Positions 16,198 to 25,178 of a stretch of 64,000 nt of DNA are shown here, one piece after another (the first letter of the stretch is position 1; each line of letters opens with the position of its first letter). Under the pieces are notes generated by a model. That model searched no databases and was not told where the DNA came from. It saw only the letters and a list, made by a program, of their open reading frames with translations. The DNA is from Parasporobacterium sp. (lineage in GTDB: Bacteria > Bacillota > Clostridia > Lachnospirales > Lachnospiraceae). A program made the position numbers and the translations under genes. Location: contig JAFWOB010000081.1 of the NCBI GenBank assembly GCA_017510065.1, positions 1 to 64,000 on the forward strand, written 5' to 3'.

Positions 16198-18546
16198 TTA
16201 TTTGTTTGATGTGTAAGCCTTCATATCCACAAGATATACAGGGTTTTCCGAGAAACCATATCTTTCATGTACATATTCGGCCGCATGCAGTCCCGCCAGC
16301 CGACCCGATACGAATACCCAGCCCTGGGCAACGCCGCCGAGACCTAAATAGTTGCGCTCTTCGTTAAGGATCACTCCGAGACAGTCACAACCATTCGCAT
16401 ACAGACCGTCGATCGGAGTTTTGTGGTCCTGTCTTAAAACCCGCATCTTCGTGTCAACATCCAGTCCGCCGCTGGTCGCAAAGATTACGTTCATGATCTT
16501 GATCGCGTAATAAGGACCCCCTTCTGTCCTGAGGGTCAGGAACCGGCGATCCTTCCCGAAATCTTCATCTTTGCCGGTGTCCACCAGTGCATTATACCGG
16601 CTGACACTTTCTGCCAGGGAAGAAGGATCCACCTGGATCTTATGTGCCAGTTCTTCAATGGAATCGGCCTTCCACGCCATCCCTTCCTCGATACAGGCGT
16701 CGAGACAGTCATAGATCTCCGGCAGAGGCATTCCGTTCGGGACTCCTCCCTGGGAACAATAACCGTCCCAGCGGGAGATAGCAGTGAAGCCGTGTTCTTT
16801 CAGATATTCTACCTGCGGCTGCGAATAGATCGCATAATAATATGGGCCGGACTTAAAAGATGGCCAGGAATCTTCCCTGATCGTCAGGGAGAACAGGCTG
16901 AACATGGATTCATTGCCGAACCGGTGCCCTTGTCTGTCGACACATAAAATATCCGAGGAGACCCCCATGCCGAGAGGAATGTCATTGAGCGTCCAGGTTT
17001 CATACCGGCCTGTGCGGCCGTTCAGCCGGTCGGTTTTGATATGAATCGGGTATTTCTTCAGATAGTGGGGAAGACCCTTCATCATAACGATGGGGCTCAT
17101 TCCCATGTTCCATGTGCCGGCACCGATATTCAGAGCTGCCTTCATCATCTTTCCATCAGCCACACCGGTATTGGTCACCCGCCTCGGACCGGCGTACTGT
17201 TCATCCAAAAGCTCAGAAAGCATTTCGTTGTTTGATGCAAAACCCCCGCACCCCATGATGATCGCTTTGGCTTTCAGGAGGTATTCTTTCCCGGTTACCA
17301 GATTGCGGGCTTTCACTCCCACAAGCCGGTCACCGTCCATGATAAAGTCGTATGCTTCTGTTTCCAGCATGTATTCGCCGCCCTGTGAGACGACTTTGGA
17401 AAGCATGGCATCATAGTATTTTGCGATGATATTTCTCCGGTCTTCGTTCGTACCGGTATCCACATTGGAAAGAAGCACAGAGTTGAAAGCCGTCCAGGCT
17501 TCAAGATCCTGACAAGGGGAAGCCTGCATGGTGCCGAACTGCCAGCCCTGTTCATAGTGCAGCCAGTCGATCACTTTGCCGGATTCCTCCATAAACAGTT
17601 TCACCAGATCTTCCTTGGCGCTTTGTTTTCCTTCGGACGTCGTGGTAAATGTAAGCCAGGTTTTAAGATAATCCTCTTTGTTGACGAATGTTTTCCCGGG
17701 ATAGTGTTCTGCCATGTATCTCGGCGGATTCACAGCATTGGCTTCATGGGTCAGACCGGAATTGCCTCCGAGTCTGCCTGCCTTGTCAATGCCCAGGATG
17801 CGGACCCGCTTTCTGCCGCTTATTTCCTGCATTTTTTCCAGCGCGCTTACCATGGCGAAGATTCCACCGTTTCCAAGCCCCAGTACAAGGATATCCACAT
17901 CGCGTTCCTCGGTGACGCCTTCCTCCTCTTTCAGCGGTACGCTGTAGAAGTGGGAGATGGCCGATCCCTTGCTGCCGCCGGCTTCCAAAGCCTTGACAAG
18001 AGCTTTCTGGACAGCGGATTTGACAGCATTGCTCGATACAGTTGCTCCTGATATGGCATCCACCATGACCGACTGATTCTCGATCATTCTCGGGATCAGT
18101 TTTTCCTTCACGCTTTTCAGGATCACTTCTGTTTCACCGTGGGCAAATCGATCTTCCGGGAGTTCGATCTTAAGCAGAGCGGAATCATTGACCGTGATCG
18201 TAACAGGCAGTTCCCAGACGCCCAGATACCCCATGGCGCCGGCCGTGTACTTTCCGGGCTTCATATGTACATCCGAACTGTTGCCGGTAAGATTGTCATA
18301 AGCGATCTTTGCCCCGCGCATGATCGCATCTGAAGTAACAGTAGCGCCGGAAACGGCATCTACTGTACAGCTGTTATGTTCCACAATGCTCGCCGGTATC
18401 TGCGAAAGTGCGGTGTGTGCTTTATAAGAGTTTTCTCCGGGACCTTCGGCTGTGCAGGAAATGATCCGGTCCCCCTCCATTTCGAGACTGACTGTAATAT
18501 TGCCTCCGAAACCCGGAGCAGCAGCCTTTGCCAGTTTCGTATCCAT
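16198..18546 (-). CDS. Flavinylated FAD-dependent reductase with two FMN_bind domains (fumarate/urocanate reductase-like)
   Basis: The 782-residue flavoprotein has two tandem FMN_bind domains (about 10-85 and 95-185) and then a fumarate-reductase-type FAD domain from about 218 (VDILVLGLGNGG). Each FMN domain has an ApbE target motif: DAVSGATVTS with acceptor Thr71 and DAISGATVSS with acceptor Ser171. There is no signal peptide or heme motif, so it should be cytosolic. The C-terminal FAD region (GLYANGCDCLGVI, NYLGLGGVAQGW) departs from canonical fumarate reductases, so the electron acceptor is unknown and may be an unsaturated organic acid. GGAGGG precedes the ATG. It lies between a flavodoxin-like gene and apbE. 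Confidence 0.85.
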   Translation of the reverse strand: MDTKLAKAAAPGFGGNITVSLEMEGDRIISCTAEGPGENSYKAHTALSQIPASIVEHNSCTVDAVSGATVTSDAIMRGAKIAYDNLTGNSSDVHMKPGKYTAGAMGYLGVWELPVTITVNDSALLKIELPEDRFAHGETEVILKSVKEKLIPRMIENQSVMVDAISGATVSSNAVKSAVQKALVKALEAGGSKGSAISHFYSVPLKEEEGVTEERDVDILVLGLGNGGIFAMVSALEKMQEISGRKRVRILGIDKAGRLGGNSGLTHEANAVNPPRYMAEHYPGKTFVNKEDYLKTWLTFTTTSEGKQSAKEDLVKLFMEESGKVIDWLHYEQGWQFGTMQASPCQDLEAWTAFNSVLLSNVDTGTNEDRRNIIAKYYDAMLSKVVSQGGEYMLETEAYDFIMDGDRLVGVKARNLVTGKEYLLKAKAIIMGCGGFASNNEMLSELLDEQYAGPRRVTNTGVADGKMMKAALNIGAGTWNMGMSPIVMMKGLPHYLKKYPIHIKTDRLNGRTGRYETWTLNDIPLGMGVSSDILCVDRQGHRFGNESMFSLFSLTIREDSWPSFKSGPYYYAIYSQPQVEYLKEHGFTAISRWDGYCSQGGVPNGMPLPEIYDCLDACIEEGMAWKADSIEELAHKIQVDPSSLAESVSRYNALVDTGKDEDFGKDRRFLTLRTEGGPYYAIKIMNVIFATSGGLDVDTKMRVLRQDHKTPIDGLYANGCDCLGVILNEERNYLGLGGVAQGWVFVSGRLAGLHAAEYVHERYGFSENPVYLVDMKAYTSNK

Positions 18547-18563
18547 CTTTCATCCCTCCTCAA

Positions 18564-18597
18564 ATTCAAATAGCCATGAAGACATGGCTATTTGAAT
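18564..18597 (-). other. Perfect intercistronic hairpin in the flavin operon
   Basis: A 15-bp perfect inverted repeat (18564-18578 with 18583-18597, loop aaga) lies between the flavodoxin-like gene and the flavoprotein gene. Its outer edge abuts the ribosome binding site of the latter. There is no T-run in the operon direction, so an mRNA processing or stability role is more likely than termination. Confidence 0.6.
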
Positions 18598-18611
18598 CTC
18601 ACTGATCTTAT

Positions 18612-19547
18612 TTATCTGGGCGGCAGTGTAAAAGTGCCGAAGTTTCTGTATCGGTCGAATTTTTCCTTGTTTTCACGGATATATTCCTTGAAATCCTCGT
18701 GTCTCTGGATAATGCTGTCAAAATGTTTGATACGGTATTCAGGATCGTCCACGGCGATCACATCGGGATCGAATTCCATGATGACGTGGCCTTCCGGGTC
18801 AACCGCAAGGTGTCCCGGTTTTCCGCAGGTTGCGCAGCGGCACTCATTGTTCTGCCCGATCACGAGCATCGTGGAACGGCAGTGGGGACATACATAATCA
18901 TCACCGCCGAGCCATTCCACTTCGTTTTCCGGCTTTCCCATCTGGCTTACCAGATTGCGTCCAAGCTGAGCTGCCCGTTCGATATAATCCGGATGCATCA
19001 AGACCTGGCCCGGAGCAGGGCAGAGCGGAGCGGCCATCCGGTCTACCTGGCGCGCCTGTACGGATTTTGAAAAATGGAACATCAGCGGGAGGCCCGTATG
19101 AAGATGTGACATAGGACCGCCGCCGACCATGATCCATGCTGCCACTCTCGGCTTATACCAACGCTGGTCTATGTTAGCGCCGCGAGCCTGGGCATAACGC
19201 TTCATTTCCCTGTCAAACGCAGGACCGCACCTGTCTCCAAGCAGACGGAACAGGCCGGGAGCTGTATTGTTAAATGCGGGAGCACTGATAATAATTCCGT
19301 CACATTCCAGGAACTTTTCACGGAAGAAATCCATGTCATCATCGTGCAGCGCAACACAATCTCCGGTACCGCCTCTGGAAGCGCTCAGGATGCAGCCGTT
19401 GCATCCGATGCATGGCTTGATGTTCATGTCATGCAGCCGGATCATTTCATATTCGACACCAAGTTCTGCTGCTGCCATCAGCGCTTCTTTCAGAAGGATC
19501 TCACTGTTGCCCATATTTCTTCCGCAGTTTAATCCCAAGATTTTCAT
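18612..19547 (-). CDS. Flavodoxin-like NAD(P)H-dependent FMN reductase with zinc ribbon
   Basis: A 311-residue protein with an N-terminal flavodoxin-like fold: MKILGLNCGRNMGNSEILL (phosphate loop), CIGCNGC at about 47-53, and IIISAPAFNNTAPGLFRLLGDR. The C-terminal part carries CPHC and CRCATC, a probable zinc ribbon. The fold is shared with iron-sulfur flavoproteins and NADPH-dependent FMN reductases, which pass electrons through FMN. It is first in the leftward operon and is the plausible electron donor to the double-FMN reductase. Its start is 269 bp from the divergent LysR gene. Confidence 0.8.
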   Translation of the reverse strand: MKILGLNCGRNMGNSEILLKEALMAAAELGVEYEMIRLHDMNIKPCIGCNGCILSASRGGTGDCVALHDDDMDFFREKFLECDGIIISAPAFNNTAPGLFRLLGDRCGPAFDREMKRYAQARGANIDQRWYKPRVAAWIMVGGGPMSHLHTGLPLMFHFSKSVQARQVDRMAAPLCPAPGQVLMHPDYIERAAQLGRNLVSQMGKPENEVEWLGGDDYVCPHCRSTMLVIGQNNECRCATCGKPGHLAVDPEGHVIMEFDPDVIAVDDPEYRIKHFDSIIQRHEDFKEYIRENKEKFDRYRNFGTFTLPPR

Positions 19548-19655
19548 TCCGTATTTCTCCTTTCTGATTGTTGAAAATGCACAAACAACAGACGGAATAA
19601 GCCCTGTAATATGTGCTATTATTATTATTTATAGCATATGAGCGGGGTAAAATAA

Positions 19656-19677
19656 ATGAAAGAGATAAGTATTTCAT
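19656..19677. promoter_or_regulatory. Candidate LysR operator in the divergent intergenic region
   Basis: The inverted repeat atgaaa-N10-tttcat lies in the 269-bp gap between the leftward flavin operon and the rightward lysR gene. LysR-type regulators usually bind such interrupted dyads between divergent genes. The surroundings (19600-19700) are very AT-rich and should contain both promoters, but no clear hexamer pair stands out. Confidence 0.35.
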
Positions 19678-19816
19678 AAATAATAAGGAAAAGGCAGGTA
19701 TTATGCATAAATGAAGATCGTCGTTCCGGCGAGTGCACGGCAGGATTTGTTTTTCGAAGAAAAATATGTTAAGTTATTAACCAGGCGGTTCAAAAAAGAT
19801 TCCGAGGTATCCGGCT

Positions 19817-20743
19817 ATGCTGAGTGAGATCAAAAATTTTATAGTCCTGGCTGAATGTAAAAACTATACAACTGCTTCTAATATCCTTTTTCGCTCCCAG
19901 TCGACACTGAGCAAACAGATTTCAAAACTTGAAGAAGAGCTGGGAGTTGTCCTGTTTAAGAGAACTACCAGAAGCGTTGAACTGACAGCAGCAGGACAGG
20001 CACTTCTGGAGAAGAGCCATGTGTTTTACAATTTCTGCAATACTATTCAGAACAATTATCCGGGCAACGCTTTTGTGAACAGCGACAGAGGACTGATCAT
20101 CGGCATTGCAGACGGTATGAAGACAGAACCCATTGTTCCGATCTTATCCGAATATTTTCTGGAGAATCCGAAAGAAAATGTTTCCTATATGCAGGATAAA
20201 GATGACGGACTGTTTACCAGCCTGCTGGAGAATGAAACAGATGTTATCTATACCTTCAAGACCCTGATCGAGGATTACGTCCAGTTTGATTATGTCATTG
20301 TAAAACCGCTGCGGCTCAGGGTTGTTCTATGGAAAGGACATCCTCTTGCCTCAAGGGAGAGGATTAAACTGTCGGAACTGAGTGAAGAATTCTTTATCTC
20401 CAACACAGGAGCGCCGAACCTGTTGAAAAGGCAGCTCCACGCATTGTTTGAAGCCAATGGATTTTTCCCGAAGATCTGCGCAAAAGTCGAATCCAATCCA
20501 CTTTCCCTGCTGATGGTTAGTTCTCAGCAGGGAATTATGCTGACTACTTTCGGCTCGGAGACCGACAGCCCGAAATCCAACCTGGTCTTCAAGGAGATCG
20601 ATGACAACGGTCAGAAAGATCTGCTGGAAAACGCCAGTGTACTGGTCTGGAGCAAAAAAGCTTATCATGAGAATCCGAGCACCAGGAAGTTTGCGGATTT
20701 CTTAAAAAATTACGAGAAAGACCATCTTGCAATGAATCAATAA
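19817..20743 (+). CDS. LysR-family transcriptional regulator
   Basis: A 308-residue regulator with an N-terminal winged helix-turn-helix (CKNYTTASNILFRSQSTLSKQISKLEEELGVVLFKRTTRSVELTAAG pattern, residues 14-59) and a periplasmic-binding-like effector domain from about 90. It is divergent from the flavin operon and convergent with the URO-D-like gene, ending 7 bp before it. The position predicts control of the flavin operon in response to a substrate of that pathway. No strong ribosome binding site is visible before ATG 19817 beyond CGAGG. Confidence 0.9.
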   Translation: MLSEIKNFIVLAECKNYTTASNILFRSQSTLSKQISKLEEELGVVLFKRTTRSVELTAAGQALLEKSHVFYNFCNTIQNNYPGNAFVNSDRGLIIGIADGMKTEPIVPILSEYFLENPKENVSYMQDKDDGLFTSLLENETDVIYTFKTLIEDYVQFDYVIVKPLRLRVVLWKGHPLASRERIKLSELSEEFFISNTGAPNLLKRQLHALFEANGFFPKICAKVESNPLSLLMVSSQQGIMLTTFGSETDSPKSNLVFKEIDDNGQKDLLENASVLVWSKKAYHENPSTRKFADFLKNYEKDHLAMNQ

Positions 20744-20750
20744 ATACAGG

Positions 20751-21719
20751 CTATTTGTGGCTGCGGGCAAATTCTGCCAATATCCGGGAGTCTTCGGGCG
20801 ACAGCCAGCGTGGATAATCCAGGATGATCTTTTTTCCCTTATACAACTCGTACAGATCGGCAGCTTTACGCTGTACTGTTTCACGGTCATCGGAGAAATC
20901 TTCGGTGACCATGACTTTATAAACGAACCTGTCGCCATATTGATCCACCAATGCTTTTTTGTCGTTCAGCTCCTGCTGGCCTCTCCATGTGAAAACGCCG
21001 GTTTCTATGAGACTCGGCATAAGAAGGTCCAGCTTTCCGCAGGAGTGAAGTTCCGGGAGAACCCCGATCTTTCTGACTCCTTCGGCAAATTTCCTGACGT
21101 AAGGGGCGATGACCTCCCGATGGGTTTCGATTGACATTAAGGGACCTCTCTGACTGCCCCAGTCGTCATGGATATCCAGCATTCCGAGACCGTAATACCG
21201 CTTCATATAGCTTACCAGTTCGATATAAAAATCAGCCAGCGCATCAAAGAGTTCTTTTACGCTGTCCTGACTGTCTTCATCGATCAGGGCTACCAATGCT
21301 TCGGAGAAACCGATAAAGGAGATCAGCCTTTCAAAGAAACCGGTGTAGATGGTCGTGGAAAGGATCTGATCGGTCGTGAGAAACTCTTTGTTTTCTTCAG
21401 CACTTTTTTCCCAGTCCAGTTTTGACAGATCCGGGAATCGCACATAATCTTTCCAGTCGTTGATATCTTCAAACAGGATCCCGTCTTCCATGGATCCGCC
21501 CATTCCGCAGGCGGTCGGATCAAAGGTCCAATGGACACCAAACCAGTCATATCCGCCGTACAGGCTCCTGTCAAAAGGCTTCTGCTGGATTACGGTTCCC
21601 CTGGCGATATTGTCGGGAACGATTTCCGGCATGAAAAGTTTCTGGTCATAACTGCAGGGAATCCATTCATATTCTTCTCCGTTCAGATAATTCAGATAGT
21701 TCTGTTTTGGTGTCAGCAC
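20751..21719 (-). CDS. Uroporphyrinogen decarboxylase-fold protein (URO-D/MtaA-like)
   Basis: A 322-residue TIM-barrel protein of the URO-D/methyltransferase superfamily, with GGSMEDGI, DIHDDWGSQRGPLMS and ELHSCGKLDLLMPSLIETGVF. Members act either in heme synthesis or as corrinoid-dependent methyltransferases. The HSCG segment resembles the zinc-binding His-x-Cys of MtaA-like enzymes rather than HemE. No corrinoid protein gene is adjacent. It follows an AGGAGG site on the minus strand and points toward lysR. A link to the flavin locus through demethylation of an aromatic compound is conceivable but unproven. Confidence 0.75.
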   Translation of the reverse strand: MLTPKQNYLNYLNGEEYEWIPCSYDQKLFMPEIVPDNIARGTVIQQKPFDRSLYGGYDWFGVHWTFDPTACGMGGSMEDGILFEDINDWKDYVRFPDLSKLDWEKSAEENKEFLTTDQILSTTIYTGFFERLISFIGFSEALVALIDEDSQDSVKELFDALADFYIELVSYMKRYYGLGMLDIHDDWGSQRGPLMSIETHREVIAPYVRKFAEGVRKIGVLPELHSCGKLDLLMPSLIETGVFTWRGQQELNDKKALVDQYGDRFVYKVMVTEDFSDDRETVQRKAADLYELYKGKKIILDYPRWLSPEDSRILAEFARSHK

Positions 21720-21937
21720 AGTATTATCCTCCTATTTTTTGCGGTTTATGTCCTTTTTTATTATTTTATTACGTTTTTTAAAAAGAACATATTCTTTTTT
21801 TGCCCTGTCAGCACCTTATTATGTATTAACAGGCATAAATGGAAAGAAGGATTTTACAATTGACTGCCGGAATGATAGGATTTGTTCAGAATGAAGGCCT
21901 CGGAAGGCTGTGACTTGATAAAAGAAGGGAGCGTCGG

Positions 21938-22687
21938 ATGGACAGAGCGAAAGAACTGTTAATGCAGTACGATAATATGACATTTTCCGGTGATGAGGAG
22001 AGGGAAGCATGGCTTTTGAATATATGCAGGGAGTATGACCGCTCTGACCGGGATGACAGGTGCGGCAGAGCGTCCCTTTACAATGAACTGGGATCTTTTT
22101 ATCGAAACCTGAAAAAACTCGATCAGGCGGAAGCTGCCTACCGGATGGCGATCGATCTGATGGAAACTCCTGTTAAGATCGGTACCAGTCAGCCGGTCTG
22201 CAGATCCTGCTCCTTTGAGATCGATTGTGTGAGCATAGAGGGGAATACGGATGTATACACGGGGGATTATGCGACCATCCTGAATAACCTGGCAGGATGC
22301 TACCGGCTTCAGGGAAGAACACAGGAGGCGCTGGACACCTTTGACCGGGCATACCTGATCTATGCTTCCTTCCCGGATCTTCCAAAGTCTCTGCCTGCCA
22401 GCTGCAAAAACAACAAGGGTCTTGTTTATCTGGATATGAATCTGCCGGAAGAAGCCGAAATATGTTTCCGGGAAGCTTTTAAATTGCTGGAAGAGGGGCA
22501 TCTGGAAGGCTATGAACTCGCCATGACATATGGTAATATGGCGGTAGCGCATTACAGAATGGGCAGGACGGAGGAAGCATTAAAAGAAACGGAACAGGGG
22601 CTTTCCATCCTGAAAAACGTCACCGGAGAAGATGCCCCGGTATATCAGGGACTCCTTCGAATGAAGCAGGCCATGGAAGGCAGATAA
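21938..22687 (+). CDS. Tetratricopeptide repeat protein
   Basis: A 249-residue soluble protein made largely of TPR helices: SLYNELGSFYRNLKKLDQAEAAYRMAIDL, ATILNNLAGCYRLQGRTQEALDTFDRAY, CKNNKGLVYLDMNLPEEAEICFREAFKLL and AMTYGNMAVAHYRMGRTEEALKETEQGLS style units. TPRs are protein-binding scaffolds. An AAGGGAG site precedes ATG 21938. It is followed after 12 bp by the DUF4037 gene, and the two are probably translated together; the partner complex is unknown. Confidence 0.85.
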   Translation: MDRAKELLMQYDNMTFSGDEEREAWLLNICREYDRSDRDDRCGRASLYNELGSFYRNLKKLDQAEAAYRMAIDLMETPVKIGTSQPVCRSCSFEIDCVSIEGNTDVYTGDYATILNNLAGCYRLQGRTQEALDTFDRAYLIYASFPDLPKSLPASCKNNKGLVYLDMNLPEEAEICFREAFKLLEEGHLEGYELAMTYGNMAVAHYRMGRTEEALKETEQGLSILKNVTGEDAPVYQGLLRMKQAMEGR

Positions 22688-22699
22688 TACCATAAGAAT

Positions 22700-23641
22700 A
22701 TGACAGAGATCCTTCGGCTTTCAAAAGATTTATTTGATCAGGTGTTCATGCCATTGCTCCTTGAGACGGCTCCGGAAGCGGAGCCTTTTCTGGCTGCGGG
22801 TCTGGTGGGCGAGGGATCGGAATGCTTCGGGTACGACGATGTACTGAGTTGTGATCACGATTTCGGTCCCGGATTCTGTGTCTGGCTGACAAAAAATCAT
22901 TATGAGAGATTGGCTGCTCCATTGGAACAGATCATTCTGCGTATGCCGGATTCTTTTGCCGGGAAAAAGACGTTTCTGGAGAAACCGAGAAGAGGGATCC
23001 TGAAACTGGAAGCATTCTGTCAAGGGCTGACCGGGTGCGATCCGGTATTTCTGCTGGAAAATCTGCCGAGGGAAGAGAGCAACCGGAAATGGCTTTCCAT
23101 GTCTGAAGCGGGACTTGCAGCTCTTTCCAACGGTATGCTGTTTACTGACCGGGAAGGGACGTTTACGAAGATCAGGACTGTTCTTGAGAAGGGATATCCT
23201 GAAGATGTAAGATTATATAAACTGGCACAGAACCTGATCTGCGCCGGTCAGATCAGTCAGTATAATTATCCGAGAACCTGTGAAAGGGATGACAAGCCTG
23301 CCCTGACGATCATGAGAGGCAGGCTGACAGAGTATTACTGTTCTGTGGCATGTCTTCTGAACCATCGGTTTAAACCCTATTACAAATGGTCGGCAAGAGC
23401 TCTGAAAGGGCTTTCCATACTTGGAGATGCAATGTATAAAAAGCTGACGCTGCTGTATACGCTGGATGACGGTGAGCAGACCTATGATGTCATGGCACAG
23501 ATCAACAGCATGATCGTAGCTGCCCTGCACAGCGAAAAACTGTCGGAAAACAGCAGTGTGTTCCTGACGGATCACTGCAGGGATATCCTGCTGAAAATAA
23601 AAGACCGGAACCTGCTGAAGGATCCGATCCCTTTGTTGTAG
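22700..23641 (+). CDS. DUF4037 protein with nucleotidyltransferase-like motif
   Basis: A 313-residue protein matching, from memory, the DUF4037 family. It has the nucleotidyltransferase-fold pattern Gly39-Ser40 followed by Asp52-x-Asp54 in CDHDFGPGFCVWL, the usual metal-binding arrangement in this superfamily. A helical C-terminal half follows (RLTEYYCSVACLLNHRFKPYYKWSARALKGL). It has almost no ribosome binding site and lies 12 bp after the TPR gene, so coupling is likely. Substrate (tRNA, protein or small molecule) is not known, and activity is unproven. Confidence 0.7.
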   Translation: MTEILRLSKDLFDQVFMPLLLETAPEAEPFLAAGLVGEGSECFGYDDVLSCDHDFGPGFCVWLTKNHYERLAAPLEQIILRMPDSFAGKKTFLEKPRRGILKLEAFCQGLTGCDPVFLLENLPREESNRKWLSMSEAGLAALSNGMLFTDREGTFTKIRTVLEKGYPEDVRLYKLAQNLICAGQISQYNYPRTCERDDKPALTIMRGRLTEYYCSVACLLNHRFKPYYKWSARALKGLSILGDAMYKKLTLLYTLDDGEQTYDVMAQINSMIVAALHSEKLSENSSVFLTDHCRDILLKIKDRNLLKDPIPLL

Positions 23642-23677
23642 TGTGTTCTTTTGCCGTAGGCCGGGGGTTCCGGTGCG

Positions 23678-25012
23678 TTATCTGCGCACAGTAACAGTTC
23701 CGTCCGGCAGGAAGTTCACAGACGCGTCATAAAACGCTTCCATCGCTTTGATCATATAGAATGTATCTTTGGTTCCCGCTGTTTCATAAGGCGAATGCAT
23801 CGCCAGCTGCGCACAGCCGATATCGGCACAGTTTACGGAAACATGGGAGGAAGAGATATTGCCCAGGGTGGAGCCGCCCGGCAGATCGGAATGATTGAAA
23901 TACGTTTGTACAGGGATATCGGCTTCCCGGCAGATGCTGCGGAAAACAGAAGCGGAAACAGCGTCAGTGGTATATTTCTGATTCGCATTGTATTTCAGCA
24001 CAACACCACCGTTCATAAACGGTCTGTTGACAGGGTCGGCCTTGTCCGGATAATTCGGGTGAACCGCATGGCTGTTGTCTGCTGACAGCATGAAACTGGA
24101 AGAGAGCATGATCAGAAGCTGTTCACGGTCCCATCCCATAGATGTGCCGATCCTTTCCAGGATGTCCTGCAGGAATGTGGAATCCGCCCCCTGTTTTGTA
24201 CGGCTTCCCACTTCCTCGTTGTCGAACAGACAGCAGACGGAGATACTGTCTGCTTCCGGAGAGTTCTCCGCTGCAGCATGAAGGATTGCCCGGAGTGAGG
24301 CATAGGCACACTGCAGATCATCCAGCCTGGGGCTGGAGAAGAATTCCCTGTCGGCTCCCCATATCGAATAAGGCGTCCTGTTGTAAAGAAACAGGTCATA
24401 TCCGACGATCGATTCCACGAGGACGCCGGCTTTTTCCGCCATCTGCCTGAGGAAACTTCCGAAAGAATTCTCATCTCCGAATATCGGCAGCATCTCAGAC
24501 TGGACAGAGCTGTGCGCTGTTTCATTTGCCTTCCGATCCATATGGATGGCAAGGCTTGGGATCATCAGAAGGTCCTCTCCGGAATCGGCCAGGATCTGTC
24601 TGATCGTATCGCCTTCACAGACCATCAGCCGTCCGGCGATGCCAAGGGGCCGGTCGAACCAGGGTGCTTTCAGCATACCGCCATAGGATTCTATATTCAA
24701 AGTGACATAATGGTCTGCTTTCCTGATCTCCGGTTCTTCTTTGATCCGGAAAGAAGGGGAATCACTGTGAGATGCTACGATCTGAAAATGATGAGGAGAC
24801 CCGGCGGGAATGTGGAAGGCGATCAGGGAAGATCCGGAACGGATCACATAATAGCTTTTTTCCGGCTTGATCTCCCAGCGCTCCTGCTCGGAAAGACGCT
24901 GAAACCCCTGTTTTTCCAGAAGTGATGCTCCCTGACTGATCACATGGTAACAGCTGGGGGCACCTGCAATAAATTCACACAGATCCCTTGTGACTGATTC
25001 ATATTCGTTCAT
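23678..25012 (-). CDS. M18-family metalloaminopeptidase
   Basis: A cytosolic zinc aminopeptidase releasing N-terminal, often acidic, residues from peptides. It is 444 residues from ATG 25012, preceded by GGAAAGGAG; an upstream TTG falls inside that site. Family landmarks are VASHSDSPSFRIK, SPRLDDLQCAYASLRA, CLFDNEEVGSRTKQGADS, SADNSHAVHPNYPDKADP and the terminal AMHSPYETAG. It stands alone between convergent and divergent neighbours and would help use peptides taken up by transporters such as the dpp system. Confidence 0.92.
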   Translation of the reverse strand: MNEYESVTRDLCEFIAGAPSCYHVISQGASLLEKQGFQRLSEQERWEIKPEKSYYVIRSGSSLIAFHIPAGSPHHFQIVASHSDSPSFRIKEEPEIRKADHYVTLNIESYGGMLKAPWFDRPLGIAGRLMVCEGDTIRQILADSGEDLLMIPSLAIHMDRKANETAHSSVQSEMLPIFGDENSFGSFLRQMAEKAGVLVESIVGYDLFLYNRTPYSIWGADREFFSSPRLDDLQCAYASLRAILHAAAENSPEADSISVCCLFDNEEVGSRTKQGADSTFLQDILERIGTSMGWDREQLLIMLSSSFMLSADNSHAVHPNYPDKADPVNRPFMNGGVVLKYNANQKYTTDAVSASVFRSICREADIPVQTYFNHSDLPGGSTLGNISSSHVSVNCADIGCAQLAMHSPYETAGTKDTFYMIKAMEAFYDASVNFLPDGTVTVRR

Positions 25013-25178
25013 GGACAGACTCCTTTCCTGGGTCAACTGACACGTTTATTATATTCACAAATGCGTAAAAATCAATCCGGCTATAAAGGAATGGACAAGG
25101 TTCTGTTTCGGACCTTGGTTGAAAGAGACTTTCGGAAATGATAAGATAACCATTGATTACAGACAGCAGGGAACCCTT

